51,725 nucleotides of DNA from Campylobacteraceae bacterium (lineage in GTDB: Bacteria; Campylobacterota; Campylobacteria; Campylobacterales; Sulfurovaceae): contig JALVUD010000006.1 in assembly GCA_027035765.1 (NCBI GenBank), positions 1 to 51,725 on the forward strand, read 5' to 3'. A program made the position numbers and the translations under genes. The notes beneath the pieces were generated by a model. That model saw nothing but the letters and a program-made list of their open reading frames with translations, did no database searches and was not told where the DNA came from. Shown here piece by piece: positions 33,164-41,577 of the stretch (position 1 is its first letter; each line of letters starts with the position of its first letter).

Positions 33164-35163
33164 TGAGTCCCTTCGGTATCCAACTCACCCGGGGCTTTCT
33201 TCCCTCCGACCTGGAACCTGAGGATTTTCCCAAATACGAAGCCCTGGAGCGTCTCGGAGCCCTGGAAGAGGATGAGCGGGGGCTGTTGCGGCTGCGTTCT
33301 CTCTACCGGGTGGGGCGGCTCTGGATCGCCGAGGGTGGCAAGGGGTATGTGGAGGCCGAGAATCGGGAAGAGAAGGATCTGCTCATCGAGCCCAAGGATC
33401 TGGACGATGCCAAAAACGGCGACGAGGTGGTGGTCAAGCGGATCATCGCCCGTCGGGGACGTGCCGCCGCCAAAGTGGTCCTGCTCACCCGGCCGGCGGC
33501 CCTGCACCTCATCGGCTACACCCATCGGGAGGAGAACGGGGAGTTCGCCGTTTTGCACATCAAGACCGCCCAACCCATCGAGGCCAAAATGCCCGGAATG
33601 GATCTCAAAGCCTTCAAGCTGGGTACGTTACTTCTCATCGATGCCCTCAGCTCCAAGGTGATCGAGGTACTGGGACATCTGGGGGATCCGAAAGTCGATG
33701 AGCGGATCAGCCTACTGCTCTACGAGCGCCGGGACGACAAGTTCCCGCCCGACTGCGTGGAACAGGCCCTGGCCATCCCCGACCGGGTCCTCCCCGAGGA
33801 GACCCGGGGGCGGGTCGATCTGCGGCATCTGCCCTTTTGCACCATCGATCCCGTCACTGCCAAAGATTTCGACGACGCCGTCTATCTGGACCTGGAGAGC
33901 CACACCCTCTACGTCGCCATCGCCGACGTGAGCCACTACGTCCCCTACTTCAGCCCCATCGACAAGGAGGCGAAGCTGCGGGGCTTCACCACCTACCTGC
34001 CCCACAAGGCCTTTCCCATGCTCCCGAGGGAGCTGAGTGAGAACATCTGCTCCCTCAAACCCCACGTGGACCGCCTCGCTTTTGTCAGCAAGATCACCCT
34101 CGATCCCAAAACTCTCCAACCCGTTGATGAAGAGTTCTTCGAGGGCGTCATCCACTCCAAACGGCGCTGGAACTACGACGAGATCGATGCGATCCTGGAG
34201 GGGCGACGCACCCATTTCAGCGAGACGGAGCAGAAGATCCTCGACTGGCTCCTGCCGCTGCAGAAGATCACCGTCCGTCTGCGCAGACAGCGGCTCAAAA
34301 AGGGCTTCGATTTCCGCACCGACGAGGTGAAACTGGCCATCGACCCCGAACACGAACTCAAAGAGACCACCATCGAGACCGGCACCCCGGCGCATAGCCT
34401 TATCGAGGAGTGTATGCTCCTGGCCAACAAAGCCGCCGCCAGGCGATTCGAGGGAGACGGTGATGCTATCTTCCGGATCCATGAGGCCCCGGAGATGTCC
34501 AAGATCGAGGAGCTGCTGGAGGAGCTGGCCACCGTCGGGATCTTCGTGGAGCTTCCCGAGGAGGCGGAGATCCCCGCCATCATCCGCTCTATCCAGAAAG
34601 AGGCCGCCGCACAGGGGCTGGAGGCGGAGGTGGACGCCCTGATCATCCAATCCCTGCGCCGGGCCGCCTACTCCCCTTTCAACGTGGGCCATTTCGGACT
34701 GGGATTCAAGAAATACAGCCACTTCACCTCCCCCATCCGACGCTATGCCGACCTGATCCTCCACCGCCTCATCAAAGCCGACCTCCAGTCCGACAGAGAG
34801 AAAAAAGAGTATCTCCTGCGCAATATCGAACCCCTCTGCGTCCGGGTCAGCGAGCTGGAGCGCAACGCCACCAAGGCGGAGTGGGATTTCCGGGACCGTA
34901 AATTCGCCCGCTGGGCCGCCCGACATCTGGGAGAGACCTTCCCGGCGGAGATCGTCGAGATCGACCTGGAAGACAGCAGCAAAGGGGCCAAAGCGATCCT
35001 GGAGTGCGAAATGCAAGGCATCGTCGTCAACCTGCGGGCCTACGACGCGCTTCTTTTCGATAGGATAGAGGTCAAGATCACCGAAGCCAATATCGCGCAG
35101 GCGGTGATTATGGCGGAACAGACGAAGAAACTGGAGAAAGGGGAACTAGTAACTAGAAACTAG
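33163..35163 (+). CDS. rnr: ribonuclease R family exoribonuclease
   Basis: RNase R degrades structured RNA 3' to 5'. The 666-residue protein is shorter than E. coli RNase R (813), as usual in Campylobacterota. A cold-shock-like N-terminal region leads to the RNB catalytic domain with TIDPVTAKDFDDAVYL (Asp residues near 235-238) and ending at GLGFKKYSHFTSPIRRYADL. A divergent S1-like domain follows. The C-terminal residues ELVTRN are encoded by AACTAGT repeat DNA, and the stop lies in the same tract. Translation probably depends on opening the hairpin over its ribosome site. Confidence 0.92.
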   Translation: MSPFGIQLTRGFLPSDLEPEDFPKYEALERLGALEEDERGLLRLRSLYRVGRLWIAEGGKGYVEAENREEKDLLIEPKDLDDAKNGDEVVVKRIIARRGRAAAKVVLLTRPAALHLIGYTHREENGEFAVLHIKTAQPIEAKMPGMDLKAFKLGTLLLIDALSSKVIEVLGHLGDPKVDERISLLLYERRDDKFPPDCVEQALAIPDRVLPEETRGRVDLRHLPFCTIDPVTAKDFDDAVYLDLESHTLYVAIADVSHYVPYFSPIDKEAKLRGFTTYLPHKAFPMLPRELSENICSLKPHVDRLAFVSKITLDPKTLQPVDEEFFEGVIHSKRRWNYDEIDAILEGRRTHFSETEQKILDWLLPLQKITVRLRRQRLKKGFDFRTDEVKLAIDPEHELKETTIETGTPAHSLIEECMLLANKAAARRFEGDGDAIFRIHEAPEMSKIEELLEELATVGIFVELPEEAEIPAIIRSIQKEAAAQGLEAEVDALIIQSLRRAAYSPFNVGHFGLGFKKYSHFTSPIRRYADLILHRLIKADLQSDREKKEYLLRNIEPLCVRVSELERNATKAEWDFRDRKFARWAARHLGETFPAEIVEIDLEDSSKGAKAILECEMQGIVVNLRAYDALLFDRIEVKITEANIAQAVIMAEQTKKLEKGELVTRN

Positions 35164-35384
35164 TAACTAGTAACCGAAAGAAGTATGGAAGGGATGTATG
35201 TGTATTGGTATATTGGTGTATTGGTTATTGCGGAATGCCTCCAGTGCTTTTATTCGTCGTATAAAAGGAAGCGTTGCACAGCAACGCATACCAAAATTAC
35301 TAGTTACTCATTACTAGTTACTAGTTTTTCCATTCCTCACTCCTCACTCCTCACTCCTCACTTTTCCTCCAAAGGAGGAAACTA
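35144..35384 (+). repeat. heptamer/hairpin leader module before holA
   Basis: The parts in order are as follows. Four AACTAGT heptamers (35144-35171) contain the rnr stop. Three octamers GTGTATTG/GTATATTG plus GTTATTG lie at 35200-35230. A hairpin GCGTTGC-ACA-GCAACGC (35271-35287) is identical to the one before rnr. Four TTACTAG-type heptamers lie at 35297-35324. Four TCCTCAC heptamers lie at 35334-35361. The Shine-Dalgarno hairpin is at 35363-35381. The middle hairpin present in the other two modules is missing. Confidence 0.87.
35363..35381 (+). promoter_or_regulatory. hairpin enclosing the holA Shine-Dalgarno
   Basis: TTTCCTCC (35363-35370) pairs perfectly with GGAGGAAA (35374-35381) over an AAA loop. 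The 3' arm is a near-consensus Shine-Dalgarno, 4 bases before the holA ATG at 35385. Confidence 0.78.
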
Positions 35385-36362
35385 ATGTACCAACGCGAAT
35401 TCGATCAGCTTCTGCAAAAGGGGCTTCCCAAAGCGGTGCTGCTCTACGGGGACAACGCCTATCTCATCGAACAGACCCTCGAGCGGTACAAAAAAGAGCT
35501 CGACGCCACCGAATCGATGGTGAGCCTGTATCATGATGAGTATGATTTTGAGCGGGCCCGCAACCATCTCTCCCAATCTTCCCTCTTCGGCGGCTACAAC
35601 CTGCTGCTGATCCGCCGGGAGAAAAAACTGCCCAAAAAAGAGCTCGATACCCTTATCGAACTCACCCGCAAAAACGATGAGAGCTATCTGCTTTTTGCCT
35701 TTGACGGGGACGCGAAGGAGGCCAAGGCGATGCAGGGAAGCTTCTCGGAGAAAAAGGGGGGCGTGTGGGTCCGCTTTTTCGAGCCCAATCCCCGAGAGGG
35801 AGTGGAGATTTTGCGGCAACGGGCGGCGGCTCTGGGGATGCAGATCGATGACTATGCCCTGAATCATCTGCTGAGCCTTCTGGAGAACAACCTGGCCCTG
35901 GCGGCCAAAGAGCTGGAGAAGCTTTCCATCCTCCGGGAACCCGTCACCACCAAAACAATAGACCGTCTGGTCTACTCCAGCGCGCCTTTGGCCGTCGAGC
36001 GACTCCTGATCGATCTCTTCAATAAAAAACCGATCACCGAGACCATCAGCCGTCTGCTGGAGCTGGGGGCCAACGAATTTGAGATCCTGCGTGCCACCCA
36101 GTTTTTCGTCAATCAGATCTTTCTTTTCCACGCCTATATCCGTCTCCACGGCATCGCCGATTCCAAGGCGATCCTGGGCTACAAACTTCCAAGGCAGGTG
36201 GAACAGCAAAAAGCCGCCCTCGCCGCCCGCATCAAACCGGCCGCCTGGATCCGGATCTATGATCATCTGTTGGAGTCGGAACTGCGGCTGAAGATGACAA
36301 AATCGGAGTATAAAGAGACGGAGCTTTACGGAATCTTGATCAAACTGCAGAGTTACCTTTAA
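35385..36362 (+). CDS. holA: DNA polymerase III delta subunit
   Basis: The delta subunit of the clamp loader opens the beta sliding clamp. The 325-residue protein begins with MYQREFDQLLQKGLPKAVLLYGDNAYLIEQ, and shows the AAA+-like but ATPase-dead organisation of delta with a helical C-terminal domain. No Walker A is present, as expected. It converges with serS. Translation initiation is probably governed by the hairpin over its ribosome site. Confidence 0.85.
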   Translation: MYQREFDQLLQKGLPKAVLLYGDNAYLIEQTLERYKKELDATESMVSLYHDEYDFERARNHLSQSSLFGGYNLLLIRREKKLPKKELDTLIELTRKNDESYLLFAFDGDAKEAKAMQGSFSEKKGGVWVRFFEPNPREGVEILRQRAAALGMQIDDYALNHLLSLLENNLALAAKELEKLSILREPVTTKTIDRLVYSSAPLAVERLLIDLFNKKPITETISRLLELGANEFEILRATQFFVNQIFLFHAYIRLHGIADSKAILGYKLPRQVEQQKAALAARIKPAAWIRIYDHLLESELRLKMTKSEYKETELYGILIKLQSYL

Positions 36363-36377
36363 CGGCGCCGAAATCGC

Positions 36378-37622
36378 CTATATATATCGCTTCAACGCTT
36401 CCGGTATTTCAATACTGCCGTCGGCCTGCTGGTAGTTTTCCATAATTGCCACGAGGGTCCGCCCTACAGCCAGAGCCGAACCGTTGAGCGTATGAACCAG
36501 ACGATTCTTTTTGCCCTCTTTGAAACGGATCTTGGCCCGACGGGCCTGAAAATCCCTTGTATTGGAGACGGAGCTGATCTCCCGATATTTCCCCTGTCCC
36601 GGCAGCCAGACCTCCAGATCCACGGTCCGGGCGGCGGAGAAGCCCAGATCCCCGGTGCAGAGCTCCACCAGACGGTGGGGAAGTCCCAGCTCGGTCAGCA
36701 GATCCGAAGCCTGCTGCACCATCTTCTCGAAGACCTCGTCGCTGTTGTCGGGATGGGCGATGGCCACCATCTCCACCTTGGCGAACTGATGCTGACGGAT
36801 CATCCCCCGGGTGTCCCGTCCGGCGCTACCCGCCTCTTTGCGAAAACAGGGAGAGTAAGCGGTCATCAGAACCGGCAGTTCCTCGGCGCTGAGAATCTCG
36901 TCGTGGTAGATATTGGTCAGGGGAACCTCTGCCGTGGGGATCAACCAGAGATCCTCGTCGCACACTTTGAAGAGATCCTCTTCGAATTTCGGCAGCTGCC
37001 CCGTCCCTTCCAGCATTTTTGAGTTGACCATAAAGGGAACAGCGTACTCTTCGAAGCCCTTGGCGATGTTACGATCGAGGAAATAGTTGATCAGGGCTGT
37101 CTGCAGGCGCGCCCCCTGCCCTTTGAGAAGCGCAAAGCGGCTCTTGGCCAGTTTGACCCCCCGCTCAAAGTCGATCCAGCCGTTCTCTTCGGCCAGTTCC
37201 CAGTGTTCTTTGGGACGAAAATCGAATTTTCTGGGCTCCAGCACCCGGCGAATCTCCACATTGTCCTCTTCGTCCAGCCCCTCAGGAACACTCTCATCGG
37301 GGAAATTGGGAATCCCCATGGCCAGGGCGACCAGTGCCTCCTCGGCCTTGCGTGCCTCCTCCTGATAGTCGTTGACCTCGATCTTGAGGCGGCCGACCTG
37401 CTCCTGCAGCTCCCCGATATCTTTGCCTTCGCGCTTGTACTCTCCAAAGAGTCTGGAGAGGCGGTTCTGTTCGGCCCGGGCATTTTCGTAGCGTTGGTTG
37501 GCGGCTTTGAGGGTTTCGAAGCGCTCCCGGAGTTCCTCCAGAGTCTTCTCCGCCACGCCCTTTTTACTGAGGCGGGCGGCGGCTTCGTCAAAATGGTTCT
37601 GCAGATATTTCAGATCGATCAT
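36378..37622 (-). CDS. serS: seryl-tRNA synthetase
   Basis: A class II synthetase of 414 residues. The N-terminal antiparallel coiled coil (about 30-105) binds the tRNA-Ser variable arm. Motif 2 is [21 protein letters not shown] split by a short loop, and motif 3 is [20 protein letters not shown]. Length and domain order are normal. Only a weak ribosome site precedes the ATG at 37622. It lies downstream of proC on the same strand, with a 41-base gap. Confidence 0.96.
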   Translation of the reverse strand: MIDLKYLQNHFDEAAARLSKKGVAEKTLEELRERFETLKAANQRYENARAEQNRLSRLFGEYKREGKDIGELQEQVGRLKIEVNDYQEEARKAEEALVALAMGIPNFPDESVPEGLDEEDNVEIRRVLEPRKFDFRPKEHWELAEENGWIDFERGVKLAKSRFALLKGQGARLQTALINYFLDRNIAKGFEEYAVPFMVNSKMLEGTGQLPKFEEDLFKVCDEDLWLIPTAEVPLTNIYHDEILSAEELPVLMTAYSPCFRKEAGSAGRDTRGMIRQHQFAKVEMVAIAHPDNSDEVFEKMVQQASDLLTELGLPHRLVELCTGDLGFSAARTVDLEVWLPGQGKYREISSVSNTRDFQARRAKIRFKEGKKNRLVHTLNGSALAVGRTLVAIMENYQQADGSIEIPEALKRYI

Positions 37623-37663
37623 CGTTCGCGGCCTTGATAAGCTGAGATATGGTCGGGATTATA

Positions 37664-38410
37664 TCATTTTCCCAGTTCCAGGCTTCTGCGGTAACAGGCC
37701 TCCATCGCCTTGATAAAGCTGTCGCGCACCCCCCCTTCTTCCAGAGCGGCATAGCCGGCAGCCGTGGTCCCTCCCGGAGACATCACCTTGTCTTTGAGCA
37801 GGGCGGGATGCTCCTCCTCGAGCAGTGCCCCCATCCCGTCCATCAATGCCGCCACATATTCGTAGCTCACCCCCCGGGGCAGCCCGAGATTGACCGCTCC
37901 GTCGGCCAGAGCCTCTGCCACCAATGCCATCCAGGCTGGAGCCGACCCCCCGATGCCGGTCGCGATATCCAGCTCCTTTTCGCTGGAGAGCCAGATCGCT
38001 TTGCCGATCGAGGAGAGGATCTTCAGGGCTTGCGCTTTGAAGCTTTCGTCTCCCGTAACCGACGTGACCGATTTCCGTTTGAGGGCGGCGATATTGGGCA
38101 TAGCCCGGATGTAGGCTTTGGCGGCGATATGCTCCCGCAACTTTGCCAGCGGCGTGCCGGCGAGAATGGAGATGAGCGCCACCGCTTCCCCTTCCGTTTC
38201 TAAAGAGCTCAGAGACTGGGGTTTGATCGCCAATAGGACCACATAGCCGTCCAGAGAGGGTATATGATCGAGAAGGGTGATCTCCGGATAACGACCTGCC
38301 AGTTCCTCCCGACGTGAGCTTCGTGACTCCACGACCGTCACGTCGTATTCCGCGAGACCCTCCAACATCGCACCCCCCATATTACCGGCACCGATCAACA
38401 GAATTTTCAT
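37664..38410 (-). CDS. proC: pyrroline-5-carboxylate reductase
   Basis: ProC makes proline from pyrroline-5-carboxylate. The 248-residue protein has the Rossmann motif LLIGAGNMGGAMLEGL, VLLAIKPQ, RAMPNIAA and the C-terminal signature MSPGGTTAAGYAALEEGGVR. It is a little shorter than E. coli ProC (269). AGGGAG precedes the ATG, and TATAAT lies at 38439-38444 on the same strand. Confidence 0.93.
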   Translation of the reverse strand: MKILLIGAGNMGGAMLEGLAEYDVTVVESRSSRREELAGRYPEITLLDHIPSLDGYVVLLAIKPQSLSSLETEGEAVALISILAGTPLAKLREHIAAKAYIRAMPNIAALKRKSVTSVTGDESFKAQALKILSSIGKAIWLSSEKELDIATGIGGSAPAWMALVAEALADGAVNLGLPRGVSYEYVAALMDGMGALLEEEHPALLKDKVMSPGGTTAAGYAALEEGGVRDSFIKAMEACYRRSLELGK

Positions 38411-38438
38411 TGATTTCTCCCTAGAGATATTTTAGAAG

Positions 38439-38444
38439 ATTATA
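38439..38444 (-). promoter_or_regulatory. -10 element for proC
   Basis: A perfect TATAAT on the minus strand lies about 30 bases before the proC ATG, just after the terminator-like hairpin of the oor operon. Confidence 0.5.
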
Positions 38445-38516
38445 GCGTGAGATAAACAGAAGGAGGTTTAGAAGGTCTATCGGTATGCACAGTCGGAAAT
38501 GACTGTCTCAGAGAGA

Positions 38517-38539
38517 TGATCGGATCAATGATCCGATCA
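38517..38539 (-). terminator. terminator-like hairpin after oorC
   Basis: TGATCGGATC and GATCCGATCA form a 10-bp stem with a 3-base loop, 3 bases past the oorC stop. No T-run follows, so it may instead protect the mRNA 3' end. A smaller palindrome, CAGTC-GGAAAT-GACTG, lies at 38490-38505. Confidence 0.5.
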
Positions 38540-38542
38540 GTC

Positions 38543-39112
38543 TTATTTCAGAGGGCCTTTTTCCAGCGCCTCCAGGGCATACTTTCTTCCCAGTTCATAA
38601 GCTTTTTTGTTGGCTTCGTGAACCTTGGGAGGAACTTTGCTCAACATGGTCTCGATCAGCAGATCATCATCCAGGGCCCGGGTGAAGGTATTGGCTGCCG
38701 CCAAAGCGACGACCGACTGGGTGATGACGTTACCGACCTCTTCCTTGGCGATGGTGATGACGGGGATCTCGTAGATCCGCCATCGCTTTTTGTCCTCTTC
38801 ACTGGGAGTCACCAGGTTGGGATCGATGATGATATCCCCGCCGTCCTTGACCCCTTTCTTGAACTGATCGTAGCTCACCTGGGCAACGGAGAGCATCAGA
38901 TCCACTTCGCCGTCGTTGGCATAGGGGTAGAGCACCGGCTCGTCGGAGAGCTGGATATCCACGACGGTCGGACCGCCCCGGACCTGGGAGGTGTAGGTCG
39001 CGGTCTTGACCCCGTAGCCGCCCTGTTTGATCTTTGCCGCGGCGAAGATCTCTCCGGCCAGGAGCACCCCCTGTCCGCCGACCCCGGTAAAACGCATAAT
39101 GATTCGTGACAT
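38543..39112 (-). CDS. oorC: 2-oxoglutarate:acceptor oxidoreductase gamma subunit
   Basis: A 189-residue gamma subunit of the ferredoxin/flavodoxin-linked 2-oxoglutarate oxidoreductase. The N-terminus RIIMRFTGVGGQGVLLAGEI and TYTSQVRGGPTVVDIQLSDEP are typical of the gamma domain. It is the last gene of oorDABC, 9 bases after oorB. In autotrophic Campylobacterota this enzyme carboxylates succinyl-CoA in the reductive TCA cycle. Confidence 0.93.
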   Translation of the reverse strand: MSRIIMRFTGVGGQGVLLAGEIFAAAKIKQGGYGVKTATYTSQVRGGPTVVDIQLSDEPVLYPYANDGEVDLMLSVAQVSYDQFKKGVKDGGDIIIDPNLVTPSEEDKKRWRIYEIPVITIAKEEVGNVITQSVVALAAANTFTRALDDDLLIETMLSKVPPKVHEANKKAYELGRKYALEALEKGPLK

Positions 39113-39121
39113 GGCTGCTCC

Positions 39122-39955
39122 TTACAGTTCGACTTTGGTATTGTTCTGCCAGGCCTCTTTGACCTTCTCGTACATGGCCGTATACTCCAGGGCCTCTTCA
39201 TCCTGCTTCAGGATGCCGGTGGGGAAGAGACCTTTACGCTCCTCTTCGCTCATGGCATCGTACTTTTTCTTGGAGACAGTGATCTGATCGATCCAGTCCA
39301 GGTTCTCCATGGCGTTGGCCATTTTGTTTTTGCGCCCCAGGTTGATGTGGCAGTTGGAGAAGACATCGATGAAGGAGAACCCTTTGTGTTTGAAGGCCTC
39401 GACAAAGACCTTCTCCAGTTTCCTCGGCTCACTCACCTTCTCTCGGGCGATGAAGGAGGCGCCGGCCCCCTCGGCCAGTTTGCAGGCATCGAAGGTAGGA
39501 TCGATGTTCCCGCGCTTCATGGTCACCGTCCACATTCCCTGAGGCGTGGTGGGAGAGGTCTGGGAGTTGGTCAGACCGTAGATGAAGTTGTTGATCAGGA
39601 TCAGATTGATGTCGATGTTCCGGCGGCAGCCGTGGATCGTATGGTTACCTCCGATGGCCAGTCCGTCGCCGTCTCCGGCGATACAGAAGACATGCTTGTC
39701 GGGGTTGGCCATTTTGATTCCGGTGGCGTAGGCCACGGTCCGGCCGTGGGTGGTGTGGACAGTGTTGCAGTCGATGTAGGAGCTGAAGCGTCCTGAGCAG
39801 CCGATTCCGGAGACGACGCACATGTCATCTTTTTTGATCCCCAGCTTATCGATCGCCCGGATAAAGGCCTTGAGGATCACCCCGTCACCGCACCCCCAGC
39901 ACCAGAGTGTGGGCATCTTGTCCGTTCGCAGATATTCGTCGTAATTAAATGCCAT
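39122..39955 (-). CDS. oorB: 2-oxoglutarate:acceptor oxidoreductase beta subunit
   Basis: A 277-residue beta subunit that binds thiamine diphosphate and probably an Fe-S cluster. Visible motifs are LWCWGCGDG near residue 20, GIGCSGRFSSY, and the ThDP motif GDGDGLAIGGNH with NFIYGLTNSQTSPTTPQG. Cys residues at the N-terminus and in FSNCHINLG fit cluster ligands. It lies between oorA and oorC with gaps of 9 bases on each side. Confidence 0.94.
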   Translation of the reverse strand: MAFNYDEYLRTDKMPTLWCWGCGDGVILKAFIRAIDKLGIKKDDMCVVSGIGCSGRFSSYIDCNTVHTTHGRTVAYATGIKMANPDKHVFCIAGDGDGLAIGGNHTIHGCRRNIDINLILINNFIYGLTNSQTSPTTPQGMWTVTMKRGNIDPTFDACKLAEGAGASFIAREKVSEPRKLEKVFVEAFKHKGFSFIDVFSNCHINLGRKNKMANAMENLDWIDQITVSKKKYDAMSEEERKGLFPTGILKQDEEALEYTAMYEKVKEAWQNNTKVEL

Positions 39956-39964
39956 AGTGCCTCC

Positions 39965-41113
39965 TTAGAGCAGTTCTTCTTTGATTTTCGCGACCATGTC
40001 CGCCGGAGAGATGGGACGTCCGTTGGCTTTGAAGTGGGTGACGAACTCGTCACGGTGCATACCGGTCGCCCGTTCGAAGGCCTCGACATACTGCCCCATG
40101 TTGAGCTCCGCCATATAGACTTTGTTGCCGAAACGCTCCTGAAGCTCTTTCATTTTAGCATCGGGAGAGGGGAAAAGCGTGATGGGACGGAACATCCCGA
40201 TCTTGACGCCCTCTTCACGAAGACGGTTGACCGCTTCTCTCGCCGCCAGCGAGGTGGAACCGTAGGCAACCACCAGATACTCAGCATCATCGAGGAGATA
40301 CTCTTCGTAGCTCTCGATCTCATCGACATGGGCATCGACCTTGTTGAAGAGCCGCTTGATCAGCCGGTCACAAACCTCGGCATCCTCGGTGGGGAAACCG
40401 GTGGGGCCGTGATGGAGTCCCGTATAGTGATAGCGGTAGCCTTTGAACATCGGGTTGAGGATCGCCGGCTCGTCATCGGGGACATCATAGGGGCGATAGT
40501 CGGCGGGATCACCGACAAACTGGCGTCGCAGTTTGATGCCCTCTTCGACTTCCTGAAGAGAGGGGAGCTCCGCTTTGGCATGCATATGGCCCAGGGTCTC
40601 ATCCAAAAGAACAAAGACCGGCTGCATAAAACGATCGGCCAGATTGAAGGCACGAACGGTTTCGGTGTAGCATTCTGCCAGACTGCCGGGGCAGAGAACG
40701 ATGGTTTTCACATCGCCGTGAGTCGGGTTTTTCGCCTGGAGTACGTCCCCCTGCTGAACCCGAGTAGGCAGACCGGTGGAAGGACCTCCCCGCATGACGT
40801 TGACAATGACCAGCGGGACTTCGGCGATCTGAGCCAGACCAATGTTCTCGGCTTTGAGGCTGATCCCGGGTCCGGAGGTAGCGGTCATAGCGCGCACACC
40901 GCTCATAGAAGCACCGATTGCCGAACAGATTCCGGCGATCTCGTCCTCCATCTGCATACAGGCTCCGCCTACCTTGGGAAGCAGGTCGGAGATAGTGTGC
41001 ATAATCTCACTGGAGGGGGTAATGGGGTATCCCCCGAAAAATTTGCATCCGGCATCGACGGCAGCCCGTGCTGCCAGATCGTTCCCGCTTGAAATCACTT
41101 CTCGTTTACTCAT
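39965..41113 (-). CDS. oorA: 2-oxoglutarate:acceptor oxidoreductase alpha subunit
   Basis: A 382-residue alpha subunit. GCKFFGGYPITPSSEIMH, MEDEIAGICSAIGASMSG and TATSGPGISLKAENIGLA are hallmark segments of the pyrimidine-binding domain, followed by domain II from about residue 240. It follows oorD after 12 bases. The partner electron carrier is not encoded here. Confidence 0.95.
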   Translation of the reverse strand: MSKREVISSGNDLAARAAVDAGCKFFGGYPITPSSEIMHTISDLLPKVGGACMQMEDEIAGICSAIGASMSGVRAMTATSGPGISLKAENIGLAQIAEVPLVIVNVMRGGPSTGLPTRVQQGDVLQAKNPTHGDVKTIVLCPGSLAECYTETVRAFNLADRFMQPVFVLLDETLGHMHAKAELPSLQEVEEGIKLRRQFVGDPADYRPYDVPDDEPAILNPMFKGYRYHYTGLHHGPTGFPTEDAEVCDRLIKRLFNKVDAHVDEIESYEEYLLDDAEYLVVAYGSTSLAAREAVNRLREEGVKIGMFRPITLFPSPDAKMKELQERFGNKVYMAELNMGQYVEAFERATGMHRDEFVTHFKANGRPISPADMVAKIKEELL

Positions 41114-41125
41114 CGATTCTCCTTT

Positions 41126-41443
41126 TTAGGCACCCAGCACCATATAGTTGTTTTCGGCGATCTTCTTCGCGCGCTCTTTGGCCTGATCGGTCAGTTTGGC
41201 GAATTTGTACTCTTTTTTGTCCGCGACATAGATGGCGAAGTCGGGACAGCTCAGTTCGCACTCATTGCAGCCGATGCAGGATTCGGGCGCTATGATGGTA
41301 ATCATCGCTCCCAGAACCGAGTGCGGATCGGGACGCATAGCCAGGACACCGGCCGGACAGACCGAGACACAGATATCGCAGGCTTTGCAGTTGTTCTCAT
41401 TGGTCCAGACCGGGGTGTTTTCAGGTGCTTTCATCAAAGACAT
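41126..41443 (-). CDS. oorD: 2-oxoglutarate:acceptor oxidoreductase delta subunit (ferredoxin-like)
   Basis: A 105-residue 2[4Fe-4S] ferredoxin subunit. The two cluster motifs are CKACDICVSVCPAG and CIGCNECELSCPD. It passes electrons between the beta subunit and the external carrier. It is the first gene of the operon, as in Campylobacter and Helicobacter oorDABC. AGGGGAAG precedes the ATG. The 134-base region 41444-41577 upstream holds only promoter-like A/T-rich sequence. Confidence 0.93.
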   Translation of the reverse strand: MSLMKAPENTPVWTNENNCKACDICVSVCPAGVLAMRPDPHSVLGAMITIIAPESCIGCNECELSCPDFAIYVADKKEYKFAKLTDQAKERAKKIAENNYMVLGA

Positions 41444-41577
41444 TGTCTTCCCCTTTTTAAAGTTTTACAGTGATGCAAATACTCACTATGGAGGTAGAAT
41501 AGCCTAGTTTGGGTAATGGGGATATTAATGGAGATTATTTCAAAGTAAAGGGAAAAAGGCTGTTACCTAACGAAGCA

